Assembly (NCBI GenBank): GCA_963691655.1
Contig: OY829328.1
Span: 32,321,890-32,385,889 of the forward strand
Direction of reading: 5' to 3'
DNA: 64,000 nucleotides
Source of the DNA: Toxonevra muliebris
Taxonomy: Eukaryota > Arthropoda > Insecta > Diptera > Pallopteridae
This document shows, one piece after another, positions 48,051 to 59,942 of the stretch. The translations under genes were made by a program, and so were the position numbers. The notes beneath the pieces are model-generated. The model was not told the origin of the DNA. It did not search any database and was given only the letters and a program-made list of their open reading frames with translations. Each line of letters begins with the position of its first letter. Within the stretch, counting starts at the first letter, position 1.

Positions 48051-48247
48051 TATATATATATCAATGAGAATGAATTACAATAATTATATACCGCGTTTTT
48101 ATGTTTTTTTTTACTTTTTTAATTGTTAACTTTTAAATGAAAGCTAAATACAAAATCGATAAACCAATGAAATATAGTATTTTAGGTAAAATTTTTTGAT
48201 AAATTAGGTACAATTTGAAATTTGGGAATTTCATCACTGATTCAGAT

Positions 48248-49311
48248 ATTTTAATGTTGATTTTTTCTTCTCTCTATACATTCTTTAGAGCTCACATACT
48301 CACCAATACACACATGCACACACACACCTCATACTCTTGCACTTATGCTCAACTCTAAAGCTAATGGCGATAATAATGGGTTTGTCAAACGTTTATGCTC
48401 AATTTTCTTTTCAGATTTGTGTTCTTTTTAATATTAATTAATGTTACGTTTGTCAATTGATTGATATGATTGAAGAAATGAAAGAAAGATTAAGATAAAA
48501 AGAAATTATAATACGAGTGTGCATCCGAATTGAAATTATGTGTATGGAACAGGCGATGATGTTGCGTTTTTTTCCATTCCCTTCTAATGAAAGCGATTTA
48601 TTTAGAACTGATATCAAATAATGGATATGCTATGTTGACCTCAGTGTATTTCGTTGATTAGTAAACGGTTAATCTATAGAAACTATCTGCAATTCGTTCA
48701 TGAAGTATAACAAAATATTAAAAGATTTGCCAGCAACTGGAATTCCTTGTAGACTATTTATATACGAGGGACCTATCAAAAAATCGAAAAGTTCATGGTA
48801 TGTTTTTAGTTTTTAAAAATTTCTAAGTTTTAGACGATTTGTAATAATATTGCGATATCTCAATTTAAGTTTCAAGAAAATGGGTAAAAGAATAGAAGCC
48901 AGAAAAGTAAAATTATTAATGTAAGGTTAGCAGATATCCCACCATAGAAAAAAAATTGATTTGTCATTCCGTACGAATTCGTACATCAAAGAAACAGCAA
49001 AATAGGTGATGATAGCGATTTACTTCAACAGAGCAAACATTGTAGTTGCTATTTCCCTGAAAATTGATCAGACTATAACTGCTAATTGGTACACAGAAAA
49101 TTACTTACCACAAGTTTTAGAAAAATATTTTGAAAACCAGTACTAAAAAAACAAAGTGGTTGGAACTAACTATTTATTACCATATGATTTCAAGTTTTTT
49201 TCAAAAACAAAAAAAAATATGAAGGGAGAGATCTTTAGTATTAATTAGAAAATAATTAATGCAATTAATGTCGAAATTGAGAAACTCCAAAAATACGATT
49301 TACATTGAAAA
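48248..49311. other. Noncoding DNA, no gene seen
   Basis: CACACA near 48310-48325; otherwise AT-rich without motifs. Confidence 0.5.
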
Positions 49312-49313
49312 TA

Positions 49314-50058
49314 AAGGGTTTTTCAATAGCTATGTCCAAACTTTAACAAATTTTTGCTCTGACGTCTCAGGTGGTAGCACTGTCGTTCTTTGAGGTTTGT
49401 ATTCTGTCATCATTTTACCATGGAGCGGTACACCATTCAACAACGCGTCGAAATTGCAAAAATTAATTATAAAAATTCGTGTTCTATTCGCCAAAATTTT
49501 CGCGAGCCACAAAATATTTACAGCCGAAATGCTTGTCTAACCGAGCGATCAATCGATCAAACTATCGTAAAATTAGACCAAAGCGATTAAAATACCGATC
49601 GAGCAGTTTCAATACAATGCCGAAGTGGGCGGTCAAGCGAGAATATTGCTGCTGTTGCTGAAAGTATGGCTGAAGGTCCAAACCTCTCGACTCCTCGTCG
49701 TTCACAAGGAGTTGGTCTTTCTGTGTCCTCAACTTGACCTCAATTGGATGACATGGATCTGAACAACATGTGGTTCCAACAAAATGAAGCAACAAAGGCT
49801 AATGCCAACAAATTAACAACAATTGATCAACTAGAGAACACCATCATTCAAACCATTGGCGAGATCCAGCCCGACTTATGCAACAGAGTCATATAAAATT
49901 GGACCTCCTGTAAACATAACCGCGGAGTGCTCTCATTTGAGTGATATCATTTTTAAAACATAATAGTAATTTAATCTACAATAACGATTTCAGTTATATC
50001 TCACACACAACTGTTTTTATTCAATTTTAAGTTCAGACACGTTTAATGAAAACCCCTT
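49314..50058 (+). mobile_element. Internally deleted mariner-family element
   Basis: Imperfect TIRs: AAGGGTTTTTCAATA at 49314 and, read inward from 50058, AAGGGGTTTTCATTA. TA lies on both sides (49312-49313, 50059-50060). Between them is a broken transposase reading on +. The full-length family member would be roughly twice as long. Further TIR similarity (ATGTCCAAACTT against GTGTCTGAACTT) extends about 30 bases inward. Confidence 0.8.
49420..49960 (+). pseudogene. Mariner-type transposase, frameshifted and deleted
   Basis: It starts at ATG 49420 (M-E-R-Y-T-I-Q-Q-R-V-E-I). An N-terminal helix-turn-helix part is open to a TAA at about 49588. In another frame, ENIAAVAESMAEGP and TPRRSQGVGLSV follow, as in insect mariners. 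After that, L-D-D-M-D-L-N-N-M-W-F-Q-Q-N-E-A-T is the second catalytic block with the usual D-G-A-T changed to N-E-A-T. It then jumps to T-I-D-Q-L-E-N-T-I near the C-terminus, so the block with the third catalytic Asp (usually W-P-P-R-S-C-D-L-T-P-L-D) is deleted. Inactive. Confidence 0.85.
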
Positions 50059-50060
50059 TA

Positions 50061-51300
50061 CCTTTCATAAATTAATGGAAATTATGTGGAGAGGAAACTA
50101 TTTTCTGGTTAACTTCTCTCATTTCGAAAATTTGTCTGGTACTTTCACGAAATTACGAATCGGCACAATACTGGTGGATTGGAATTGGCGGACAAACTGT
50201 TTAGTTGCCGTTACAGTTACAGTATCAAAACAATCAAATCATTTACAACTTGACCCACCAGATCGGTACATCACCGAGCTTAAATTTATTTTAAATGTTG
50301 TCAATCTTCGTGCAAATTTGTTGTATCTCATAAGCCTTTGTGTAACCTTTAGAATTCAGAAAATATTTGGAATTCAAAAATTTCTGGTGTTTTTTGGATT
50401 CCGAAAAATATTCAGACTTTTGTTCGTACTTCGTAATAAGCAGTATAAGTTTGAAAAATGGGCCGATAACTAGACCCTGATTCACAAATAACCTTCCTAC
50501 AATAAATATTTCATTTTTAGTGTATAATGAACAAATATCAGAGGCTTAAACTTCTTCATCTGAAAAGAGAAATCACCACCGACAGAAAGAGAAAATAACT
50601 CTTAAGAGAACCACACGGCAAGAGCGTATCTGAAACTATCTCAAAAGTAGTTTCAACTATGCCAAAGCACTAAAAACAAAAATCAATTCATAATTTTGTG
50701 AGTAACAAAAGAAATAAAATATTATACAAAATCTCGCCAAAGTAAAATTTTACGAGTTTTTTGGGAATACACACAACTACTCAATAAAAGAAAATGATTC
50801 ATACAACCTGGTACTAAAAAAAACTACACTTGCTCTCTTTATAGCACTGTGTCTTCTTTTGTTATTATTGAAAGAAATAAGCACATAAACACACACACAA
50901 ACACACACATGGAAGATATAATAATAATTTTTAATGCTCCAGAGCGCATAGAGATATTTATGCTACGCATTAAATACTATTCAAATATGGATACACGGAC
51001 AAACAAACATACATACATACATATATGAGTACAAACCAAACATACCAGTTTTTGGAGTGCTGCATAGAAAGTCAAAGAGAGTGCCTAAAGGTAAGAATGT
51101 GTCCTAAGTTGAGAAGTCGAGTATCTCATATGTGTATGTATTGGCTTAAGGTAAACTCAGAGCAGAGCGAGTATCTCATTTGTATGTTTTCTTAACACAC
51201 ACTCACAAACATTTTTAATGTATTTGCATCAGCATTTGTGCGTGTATGTGGTGGTTTGTTAGTGTGCTGCTCGTTGACAAAAACTCAATTTACCACTTTA
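50061..51300. other. Noncoding DNA, no gene seen
   Basis: The 132-codon + frame at 50075-50473 has no recognised domain and a composition typical of AT-rich noncoding DNA. CACACA (50887-50910) and ATACATAC (51006-51024) repeats lie toward fj. Confidence 0.5.
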
Positions 51301-53418
51301 ACTTAGCGCTACAAGAAATTCATTTAGTTCAGTCTGCTGTTGAATCTCGTGTAAAACGGTATGTTTTCGCGGAAGTTAATTTTGTGTTTGAAAAGATTTT
51401 CCTGAACAATTTTTAAACTAAGAAAGCAATAATTACTTTTTAAATTCTAAAAAATAAATAAACTTTGCTAATATTCTGTGAAGTACGTGTTATATTAAAA
51501 GAACAATAAATTCGGAAAAGTATTTAAGCCTTTATAAGTAAAATATACGAATACCTCAAGATTTGCGAGTAAAAACTAAATGCATAAAATTCAAAATTTT
51601 CTTGTTCACAGTAAATTTATTTGAAAAAATTAAATGCTTCAAAAATTATGCGTAAGAAATATAGCAAGTGAGAAGAAATAAGTTTTATGGAATTGAAATT
51701 TTTAAAATTTTCTAAAACAAAGTGTTAACTGCTCCTACAATCCTTGGCATGGTCACTCTCTCTCTCTCTCTCTCTTGCTCTCTATGTCTCTGATTTGAGA
51801 AGAAAACAAAACACACAAAAGTGTCAAATGTTCGTTCTCGGCGCGCATGTTATCATCTTGGAGCATTCAAATGTACTAAGCTAAACTGGTTGCAGGACTA
51901 AAGAGTGTGTATAGAGTGTGATATAAGTGTAGTAGTAGTGGTAACAACGGCTCACGTTTCGCTCACACCATGCTATAAATGCAACAACAACATTTTAAAA
52001 ATAACACACAAAAATCAACAACAGAAAACGCGCAGACAAAAATTCACTACAAAAAAAGGAATAAAATTCCAGAAATCGTTTTCAGAACGACACAAAAGCG
52101 CAAAAGCCTGTGAACGCCGTTTTGTTGTTGTTTGCTGTATCTACCTTGCCTTGCAACGTGGTATCTCATAGTCGTTGCTCGCACCGATGTGCAAAAGACA
52201 AGAAATTAAAAACGTAAAAAGTTAAAAAAAGCAAAAAAAAAAAAAAAAAAAAATATTGAGCTTTGTTGCTTTATTGTTTTGACAGTGATTTTGTATGTAT
52301 GTAGTGTAGAAGTGGAGTGGGCACAAATAGTCAAAGGAGTAACTGCAATTTCGCAACTGAAACTTTGTGAAACATTCAGTGATTGCACTAGTGCTAAAGC
52401 TAGTGAACTGCCGATACTGAGAATACACCAGCTGGATCAGGCAGCAGTGATCAGTGATCAAGTACGCGTGCGCGCGCGAGCTTCTTCCTTTTTCCACAAT
52501 TTTTATTGTTTTGGTTGCACACAAAATTATCAAGCGACAAAAATCAACGCAAGTATTTTTTCACAAATAAAATAAAGAAAACAGCAAAAAAAAAAAAAAA
52601 AAACACGAAATAATAAATAAAAACCACGAAAAATATTGTGTGTTATCGTATGAAAAAAGATCGCTTAGCTTATTGAAAAATAAAGTAAAAACCAAAACCA
52701 GAAAAAAATAAAATAAAAGGTACGAAAAGTGAAATAAAAGTACCACCAAAAACTACTAGCGCAGTGGAAGTGGTGGCCTTTAGAAAACTATAAAGTTTAC
52801 AAAAAAATTTTAAACTAAAAGTAAAAATATAAGCAGAGCAAAAACAAAAACAGAAAGGAATATCGCCTGAAACGTTTTCGTTTTTATGTGTGGTTGGATA
52901 CGACAAGAAAAAATACTTGCAGCAGCCACTAGGCAACTGTATCAGATACCAACAACAACAACTATCAATGCCAACAACAACCAATAATAATATAATGTTT
53001 AATAAAAATTACAACAAGTGATCGTGCAGAAAATAGATCGATAAAGTACGAGCATCGAGTACTCAAACACTCGAAAAAGAACCAAATAAAAAAGAAAAAG
53101 ACTTTCCAAGAAAACCCATGTTGCACCAACCGCAACAGCAGAGACATTACAACAATACCAGCAAACCATAGTAATAAAAAACACGCGAGCGACCGCATAA
53201 AGCCATAAGAAAAGTTAAAATAATAAAAAGAATAACGAAATTAATTTCACGATTTTTACACACAAATATAAATGAAGAACGACGACAACAACGAATCGGA
53301 GCAATAATTTTTATGAGCATCTTCAGTAGAACTAGTGAAACTCTCGAAAGTCCTCCAAATTTTTGTTGTGTGTTGTTTGTTTTTTTCATGAACGCGCATG
53401 CGCCGCAACAAAGCAAAA
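51301..53418 (+). promoter_or_regulatory. Upstream region and probable 5' leader of fj
   Basis: This AT- and CAA-rich stretch precedes the fj ATG and has no gene of its own. TTCAGTCT at 51328-51335 fits the fly initiator TCAGTY and TTCAGTG at 52375-52381 is a weaker match; neither has a good downstream promoter element. A CT run at 51755-51776 gives a cluster of GAGAG sites on the other strand, the target of GAGA factor. The transcript start cannot be decided from sequence; an intron in the leader is possible. Confidence 0.35.
51755..51790. promoter_or_regulatory. (CT)n / GAGA-factor-type site cluster upstream of fj
   Basis: Eleven CT dinucleotides in a row, then TTGCTCTCTATGTCTCT. GAGA factor binds GAGAG in fly promoters. 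Presence near fj is seen; function is inferred. Confidence 0.35.
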
Positions 53419-55791
53419 ATGTACGACATTAAATCGATAGAATTTGGACAGCAAACAACACAAACACAAATACAAAACAAAAACTCCTCGAAAATCAACA
53501 GCCCAGCTACAAATACAAGCACAAAAAACACACAAACAAGAATACCAGGATTTGGAGTTGCTGGAACGGCATCAACAGTCAACAGCAGGCAAGCAACAAC
53601 ATCAACACCAGCAGCAACGCTTTCCCCGTACTCCTCAAACGCTTACAGCACTTGTAGCGTTATATCAACAACTGCATCCTGCTACACATCGCCAGCTGCC
53701 ACCACCAGCAACGCCAAATCAAACGCTGGTGACTCAACAACTCTGGACTGCTGTAATCCTAGTATTGCCAACGCCGATTCCACTGCCACACACATGACCT
53801 TGCTGTCGTTGAGACGCCGTCGTTTGTTTCAGCGTCAGGCCTGTCTGCTTAGCATATTAGCTGCATTCGTTTTTGGGCTCGTCTTAGGCGTTTTTATGCC
53901 CATGTTCGGCTTGGCAAATATTTTTCCTACACTCTCGTCCTCTTCCTCTGCCACTTATGTCGCATCAAGTGCGACGGCAACTGGTGATATTGTTAGCTTA
54001 CAAATACTGCCAATAGCTGAAACGCCGCCGCAGGCTTCGTTGCCACATCATATTAATCGCACACACCATACAACAGTACATCATCGTCCTCCGTCTGATT
54101 TTCCGACGATATATGAGCTAAGCGCTGAAGCGGCCGCTTTGGCGGAAGCTGCTGCAGCGGCAAGTACGTCAACGTCGACTGCTTCGATTAGAGCTGGTGC
54201 CGGTGCAGACAATCCGTTCTCGGTTGCTTTTATTAAAGAACGCGATGTTGAGTTAAGCGCCGAGGAAGTTTTCCGCAATGTTTTTCATTTGGAGCAAGAT
54301 CGGCATACTCCAAATGCTATGATCGTAAAGCAACTCGATGCTAGTGATGGCACCATACGCGAGTTTCGCGTAGAACGCACACCCGATGGGCGTTTCATTA
54401 AGCGTAACGAGCGTAAGCTGTCTAAGCCGAACTCATTTGCCGCCGAACAAATACTGCAAGATGCTGCCGCAGACGCGACAGACAGCATTAGCTTTGTGCC
54501 GCTAGCACAACGTATTGTCGAGAACGCACGCAATCAGCGTAATCACGGTATTATCAAATCGGATATTTACTGGGGTGATTTGGTCGAGCATGCGCTACCT
54601 CAAGGTTTCACAGCACACGACGCCAATCAATGGAATTGCTATGTTGCGTCGAAAGGTGTGGCCGTACGTTTAGAACCCGGTTGTGGACGTATGCAAAATC
54701 GTTTAGTCATATTTGCAGATGGTACACGCGCTTGCGCACGTTATCGCCAAAACACCGATCAGATACAAGGTGAACTATTCTCTTTTTACTTGGGGCAATT
54801 GCTGAATATGAGCAATCTTGCGCCTAGTGCTGCTGCTGTTGTTGACACCGAGTCGCGTACATGGTCTTCTGTGCTCATGGATATTACGCAAGCACAGTGG
54901 AAGCAGCAGCGTCCAGTGGTTCTAACACGTTGGCTACCTGAGCTTGAACCGGCTGGCATACCGCAACCATTTCAACCGCTCGAACGGCATTTAAATAAAT
55001 ATGATGTTTGGAATATCACACTGGGTGCAGCGGCTACCGCTGCAGCAGCTAATACTGAACACAACAGCAATGGCAGGCCGCTGCCTTTCCAAATGTCAAA
55101 CGAAAATCAAAAAGGATTACTCAAACGGTTGGAAGCTGCCAGCAATACCGCGCAGCATCATCAATCAGCTACGCTTGAACTGTCATCGTCATCATTGTCT
55201 GCGGCGGCTGCTGCTTCAAATGCAATAAATGCAACTGCCGCAGCGGCTTCAACCTCAATCTTAACATCAGCATCGCCATCATCATCATCATCGTTGTCGT
55301 CGTCATCATCGGTGGTGCTGCAGCGCCTAATTGAATTGGCACAATGGTCGGATTTAATCGTTTTCGATTATTTGATCGCGAATCTCGATCGTGTCGTTAA
55401 TAACTTATATAATTTTCAATGGAATGCCGACATTATGGCTGCGCCTGCACACAATTTGGCACGTCAAATCAACTCTCAGCTGCTCGTCTTCTTGGATAAT
55501 GAGTCCGGTCTGTTGCATGGCTATCGTTTACTTAAGAAATACGAAGCCTATCACGGTTTGCTGTTGGACAATCTTTGCGTTTTTCGTCAACCCACCATTG
55601 AGGCACTACGTCAGTTGCGTTCGGCTGGCGTTGGACGCAAGCTACGTGAACTCTTCGAACAAACGACCAGCACCGAAGTGCGTGATGTGTTGCCTTCGTT
55701 GCCGGATAAATCAATCAAAATACTTGTTGATCGCATCGATCGTGTGCTCGGGCAAGTGCAGAAATGTAAAAATTTATTAGCTGAGAGATAA
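53419..55791 (+). CDS. fj: Four-jointed, Golgi cadherin-domain kinase
   Basis: A single uninterrupted exon of 790 aa, longer than Drosophila Fj (about 580 aa). Fj is a type II membrane kinase of the Golgi that phosphorylates Ser in cadherin repeats of Fat and Dachsous, tuning planar polarity and growth. Seen here: a cytoplasmic Ser/Thr/Asn-rich tail; M-T-L-L-S-L-R-R-R-R (residues 126-135); a membrane anchor at about 141-164; a stem with L-S-A-E-E-V-F-R-N; then the kinase domain with GCGRMQNRLVIFADGTRACA, T-D-Q-I-Q-G-E-L-F-S, ANLDRVVNN (D657), and LLVFLDNESGLLHGYRLLKK, whose D-N-E (693-695) is the motif required for activity. The start at 53419 was chosen because CAAAA-ATG is a good fly context and M-Y-D-I-K matches the Drosophila N-terminus. 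The in-frame ATG at 53398 is in poor context. Long Ala/Ser/Asn runs interrupt the stem and the kinase domain (about residues 535-635). Confidence 0.97.
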   Translation: MYDIKSIEFGQQTTQTQIQNKNSSKINSPATNTSTKNTQTRIPGFGVAGTASTVNSRQATTSTPAATLSPYSSNAYSTCSVISTTASCYTSPAATTSNAKSNAGDSTTLDCCNPSIANADSTATHMTLLSLRRRRLFQRQACLLSILAAFVFGLVLGVFMPMFGLANIFPTLSSSSSATYVASSATATGDIVSLQILPIAETPPQASLPHHINRTHHTTVHHRPPSDFPTIYELSAEAAALAEAAAAASTSTSTASIRAGAGADNPFSVAFIKERDVELSAEEVFRNVFHLEQDRHTPNAMIVKQLDASDGTIREFRVERTPDGRFIKRNERKLSKPNSFAAEQILQDAAADATDSISFVPLAQRIVENARNQRNHGIIKSDIYWGDLVEHALPQGFTAHDANQWNCYVASKGVAVRLEPGCGRMQNRLVIFADGTRACARYRQNTDQIQGELFSFYLGQLLNMSNLAPSAAAVVDTESRTWSSVLMDITQAQWKQQRPVVLTRWLPELEPAGIPQPFQPLERHLNKYDVWNITLGAAATAAAANTEHNSNGRPLPFQMSNENQKGLLKRLEAASNTAQHHQSATLELSSSSLSAAAAASNAINATAAAASTSILTSASPSSSSSLSSSSSVVLQRLIELAQWSDLIVFDYLIANLDRVVNNLYNFQWNADIMAAPAHNLARQINSQLLVFLDNESGLLHGYRLLKKYEAYHGLLLDNLCVFRQPTIEALRQLRSAGVGRKLRELFEQTTSTEVRDVLPSLPDKSIKILVDRIDRVLGQVQKCKNLLAER

Positions 55792-58645
55792 TAGTGTGTT
55801 GCAAATATGCTGTGGGTAGAGTCGTTGTAATATTTTCTTTTTTTTCGGTTTGCTAAAATCAAAATAAAATTTACCTGTTAACTATTAGCATCTAAAAATT
55901 TGTACCCTCTCTCCATCAATAAGGCTAAAGTAGACATTCTCCATTTTTGTATTTTATTTGTGCAAAATAACAGAAAATCGTTTAACATTGGAAACAAATT
56001 TACCAAAACTTTTACTTTAAACTTTTATATATTACTACACAAAAGAATAATTCTCTTGCAGTTTAGTGAAAGTATTGATTGATTAATTTGCAAATCAAAT
56101 GAAACTAAATAGTTAAAAGCTGGAAAGGCGTCAAACTTAAGAACTATATGCCAGATTTATAAAATTCAGCAAAGCAAAATAAAACACCTTGAAACTAAAT
56201 CTTTCTTTAGTGAAAGTATTAAAAGTCAAACATTGAAATACTAATTAGTAGAAATTTACCGAACTGTTACTTAATTTAAATTTGAAACATTCAATTTGGA
56301 GTTTCCCTGAGTTTTTGTTCAGTTCAAATCAGTGATGCCAATTTGTTGTTTTCGAAAATGACTAATTACTAACTTTAGCCGAGTAAAAGTTCAGTGAGAG
56401 TTAATGTCATTCCCTTTCGTAACCAACTCTTTCACATTTCCAATGGCTTGGAAATATTAAGTTATTTTCTAGTTTGTGCTTCCAATGTGATTTTCAATTT
56501 CTGAAGACATTTTCATGTAAAATTTCAAATTATAAAATTGAGTGTAATTACTGTGTAATGAAAGGCTCACGATGATATACAATAAATTTAAAAATCCGTC
56601 ATATCGAGTCTGAAAATCCCAAGGTATGCTTGGTTTTGAGATGACAATGACCTTTAGAATCAAAGCCCTTACCGGAAACCCAATAATCCCACAGTAGAAT
56701 TCTGGGCCAATAAAACTAGTATTAGAATCAGTTCTGTTCGACTCGCAGCTGTCTTGTTGCCTGAAATACAGCAATGACCGAGAACCCATTGTAAAGGTAC
56801 GTCCTTTTGGGTGGCAAGAGTTTAACTAAAAATTGCAATGTTAATTGACCAACCTAAAGTTTCTTATGAATACTGTAGAATAGCCAGATTATCAGAAAAT
56901 CTACCAATATAAACATTCTTTAAGTCTTTGTTGAGATTAATTCAAACAAAGATAACAATGGCAAACGTAGGATACAATGACCTTTGAAAAATGTATTTAT
57001 AAAGCTTTACACGGCAAGGCCTTCATCCAATTTTGCATGGGTTTATTGATTTGAGTATTTCTCTAGCTAGTACATTGTATCATAATTAGTATCTTGTGGA
57101 TATCAGAAAACCCTTCGTGTAGGACTCATGAAATTCCATAAGTTTTTACTTTTGGTAGTTTGAATAAATATCATAATCGTTAGAGTCTCCTTTTGCCTCC
57201 TTACTTGTCAAAGCTTCTTATTATTGCAATTCTGAGGTTAATAATTCAATGTTGTAAGTTCCTGAGTTCCACTGTAATCGTAACTAATTTAATGTAATTG
57301 TTATAACCTTAAATGTAAATTTGTTTCCAATCAAATCAGCCAATGATTAATGAGAAATAATATAATAACTACAAAAACGAAAGAAAGATATGCTGCTGTA
57401 ATATTGTGTGACTGAAATTTTTTTAAAAATATATTTTAAAACAAAAATTCAAACTATTAAACAAAAAACGCTGTAACAGAAAAAAAGCAATTAATATAAT
57501 TTCAGCAAAAGTCCATGAGTTAAAATGTTAATTACTAGAAGCGTTTTGTATGATGCCAAATGCTGTTTTAGATAACATTAAAATAAATAAGTATTTAAAA
57601 ATCTAATGTTTATTGTAAATGTTTTTAATTATTTTTTTTTTATTCTTTTGTGTTTTTTGCTGCTACTTTCCTCAATCTACTATGTAATTTACAGTCATAA
57701 AAATAATAGTTTTTAGTAAAGTCAAAAAAAAAAGAAAAAAAAAACAAGTAAAATCAAATTGTAATATATTTAAAAAACATAATTGCAACATAAGTATTAA
57801 CATACATTTTAGAGCAAAAACCTTGTAAAAACTAAATAGATATATCTGTATGTAAAAGTATTTTAATTTTATAGTAATTTACATGCATCTATGTATGTAT
57901 TTTAATTTGACGAATTCACTGAAGGTATTATTATTAATATTTATTATATATACGAGTATATAATATTGTAAATAAATGTTAGAATTTTCTATCGACACTT
58001 AAATAATATAAATATATATATTTTTTTCATTCGTTTCTGCTATGATTTAAGAAAGCATGTGATATAAAATTAGATAAAATAATTACTTATGATAGAAATT
58101 TATTAATATAAAATTAAATGAAAAATAAAAAAATATGAAATGCTTTAATTTTAAGTTGAAAAAAAAAAAAATTAAAATTATTAAAAATTTGATGAAAACA
58201 AATTTAAAACGATATGCTTTCTTTTTTTGCAAAAGTTTTAGTCTTTCTGGAGCATACCAAATTTAGGATCAGCAAACATTCTATCACGGGGAAAACAAAC
58301 TGCTCAAAGATGGATTGGGCAAGATTCTCTTTTGAGGCGAAGAAAGTAGTGAATTGCTTTGAATTACTGCTCGATGCAATTTCGAACCATAAATGCCAGC
58401 TTTTTAGAAAAACATTCAAGCCAAGAGATGTGGAATGGGAGCACTAAACACCCAACCTCATCTTTGAATGCCAGAGTTTAAAGTTTCTTTCTTTTCTTTT
58501 GTTCTTAATAAAGGGACCAGAAAAATACTTCATTATATAAAAATGCGTTATAAAGAAATAATAAATTTTATTTCTTTTTAATTTTTAATTTAAGTAATCA
58601 GTTAATTTGATAACTGAACACAGGTAACTGCATTCGAAATTGGTT
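55792..58645. other. fj 3' flank and AT-rich noncoding DNA
   Basis: The first AATAAA is at 55863-55868, only 72 bases after the stop; several more follow (for example near 57583 and 57970), so 3' UTR length is uncertain. CAGTGATGCCAA at 56331-56342 looks like a hAT terminus without a visible partner. The frame at 58214-58447 has no recognised domain. No other gene seen. Confidence 0.5.
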
Positions 58646-59923
58646 TTTGATGTGTAAACATTTTAGCTCACGGTATGGGCAAAATTTCAAATGTGTAAAA
58701 TGTAACAATAACTGTATCGTAAGATGTAAGATAACTGTAACGTCCAGTTCCCTTCTCGCTCACACTACTGCGCGGCATGACTGTGCTACTCTAAACAACA
58801 AAGAGAAGAAGAGAGGGAGAAATTAAAATACGAGCGGAGTTTGTTTGTTATGTTTCGATCAATTTACTCACACATTTATGTACATACGAAAACAAAATGT
58901 GCGTGTACATTTATTCGTGGCAGAATTATTTGTTGGTGTTAAACGTGTGGAGATCGACTACACCATACAAGCAGAGAAGTCGCCGTAGCAAACACAGGCG
59001 TTTGATAGGTTTTGCATTCGGTTAGTTAGATTGAATTAAAATTAAATATTTTTTAAAATACAAAAACAATACAAAATGATAAGTAATAAGGAATCTAGGT
59101 TTCAATAAATGTATAAACAAAACGTAGTGATAATGATAGCAAATCACGGCATTATAAAAGACAACACTTTTTTTTATCTATGTAAATAGCAAATATGTTA
59201 AACAGAAAAAATCAGACTTATTTATTATAAAATCACTTATTTACTTCAATAAAAATACATTCTTTTTTATTTTTATTAAATGCAGTTAAGACAACTCTCT
59301 TTGCGTTGCTTTTAAAAAGTAGTGTTGCCTTCCTAAGGTTAAATGTGGAAAGCACTTATCGTCGCCTGAGGATTGATTTGACGTATGTGTGTACAAATTC
59401 ATATACCTATACGCCAAATCAATTCTCAGGCGACGTTATGTAAAATTTTCACATCTAATAAAATTTCAAATCGACAGGAAGAAAAACTTAAAGCGCGAAA
59501 AAAAGAATGCGATTGCAGCTGCGTATATGCGAGCATATAGATCCCGATGCATTGAGTAAAAGAAAAATAATGCAACTACAACATATCAGCCCTATTCACG
59601 ATTTGGTGCAATTGCAAAATATTTATGCTATCAAACAAAACAAATATATGTGATATGGAATAAAAATTTGCATTTGCAATGATGTAAGACCATTTGCAAT
59701 TTATGGTGAATTGGGTTATTATATATATAAAAGATAATGATATCTAATAAGTTTTTAAGTTTATAAAATAATTGTTTTAATTTGAATTACCTAAGCATAT
59801 AAACTATACATTAAATCCCTATATATGACTATACATATGTGAGCTTATGTATATGACATTCAGTTAGCTTAACTGTTTACACATCAAATATCTTGCGTGC
59901 CTTGCACACATCCATTGTTTTTT
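58646..59923 (-). repeat. ~1.3-kb dispersed repeat, copy 2 (inverted partner at 17337-18640)
   Basis: Reverse complement of copy 1 along its full length, with only scattered substitutions and small indels. The ends carry TTTGATGTGTAAACA (about 58646-58660) and its inverse TGTTTACACATCAAA (59873-59887), and the CCATTGTT end matches copy 1's AACAATGG. It lacks the 19-bp near-palindrome present in copy 1 at 17937-17955. The central hairpin lies at about 59360-59435. Confidence 0.8.
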
Positions 59924-59942
59924 TTTAAGGCAATCGTTATTT

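Larger units (their letters stand above)
45769..48239. mobile_element. hAT element with exact 8-bp target duplication (contains a Helitron)
   Basis: The left end CAGTGATGAAA and right end TTTCATCACTG are perfect inverted repeats. The flanks ATTCAGAT at 45761-45768 and 48240-48247 are identical 8-bp target duplications, the hAT hallmark. GGTACAATT is repeated near both ends (45786, 45832, 45852, 48207), as subterminal transposase-binding repeats often are. No transposase frame survives, so it is non-autonomous. Without the nested 1189-bp Helitron it would be about 1.28 kb. Confidence 0.92.

Noticed and set aside
50075..50473. 132-codon ORF on +
   Set aside because: No motif, no conserved-looking blocks, composition like the surrounding AT-rich DNA.
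53398..53418. Upstream in-frame ATG for fj, adding seven residues
   Set aside because: Poor initiation context, and the next ATG begins with the conserved M-Y-D-I-K.
56331..56342. CAGTGATGCCAA as the start of another hAT element
   Set aside because: No inverted partner or 8-bp duplication found downstream.
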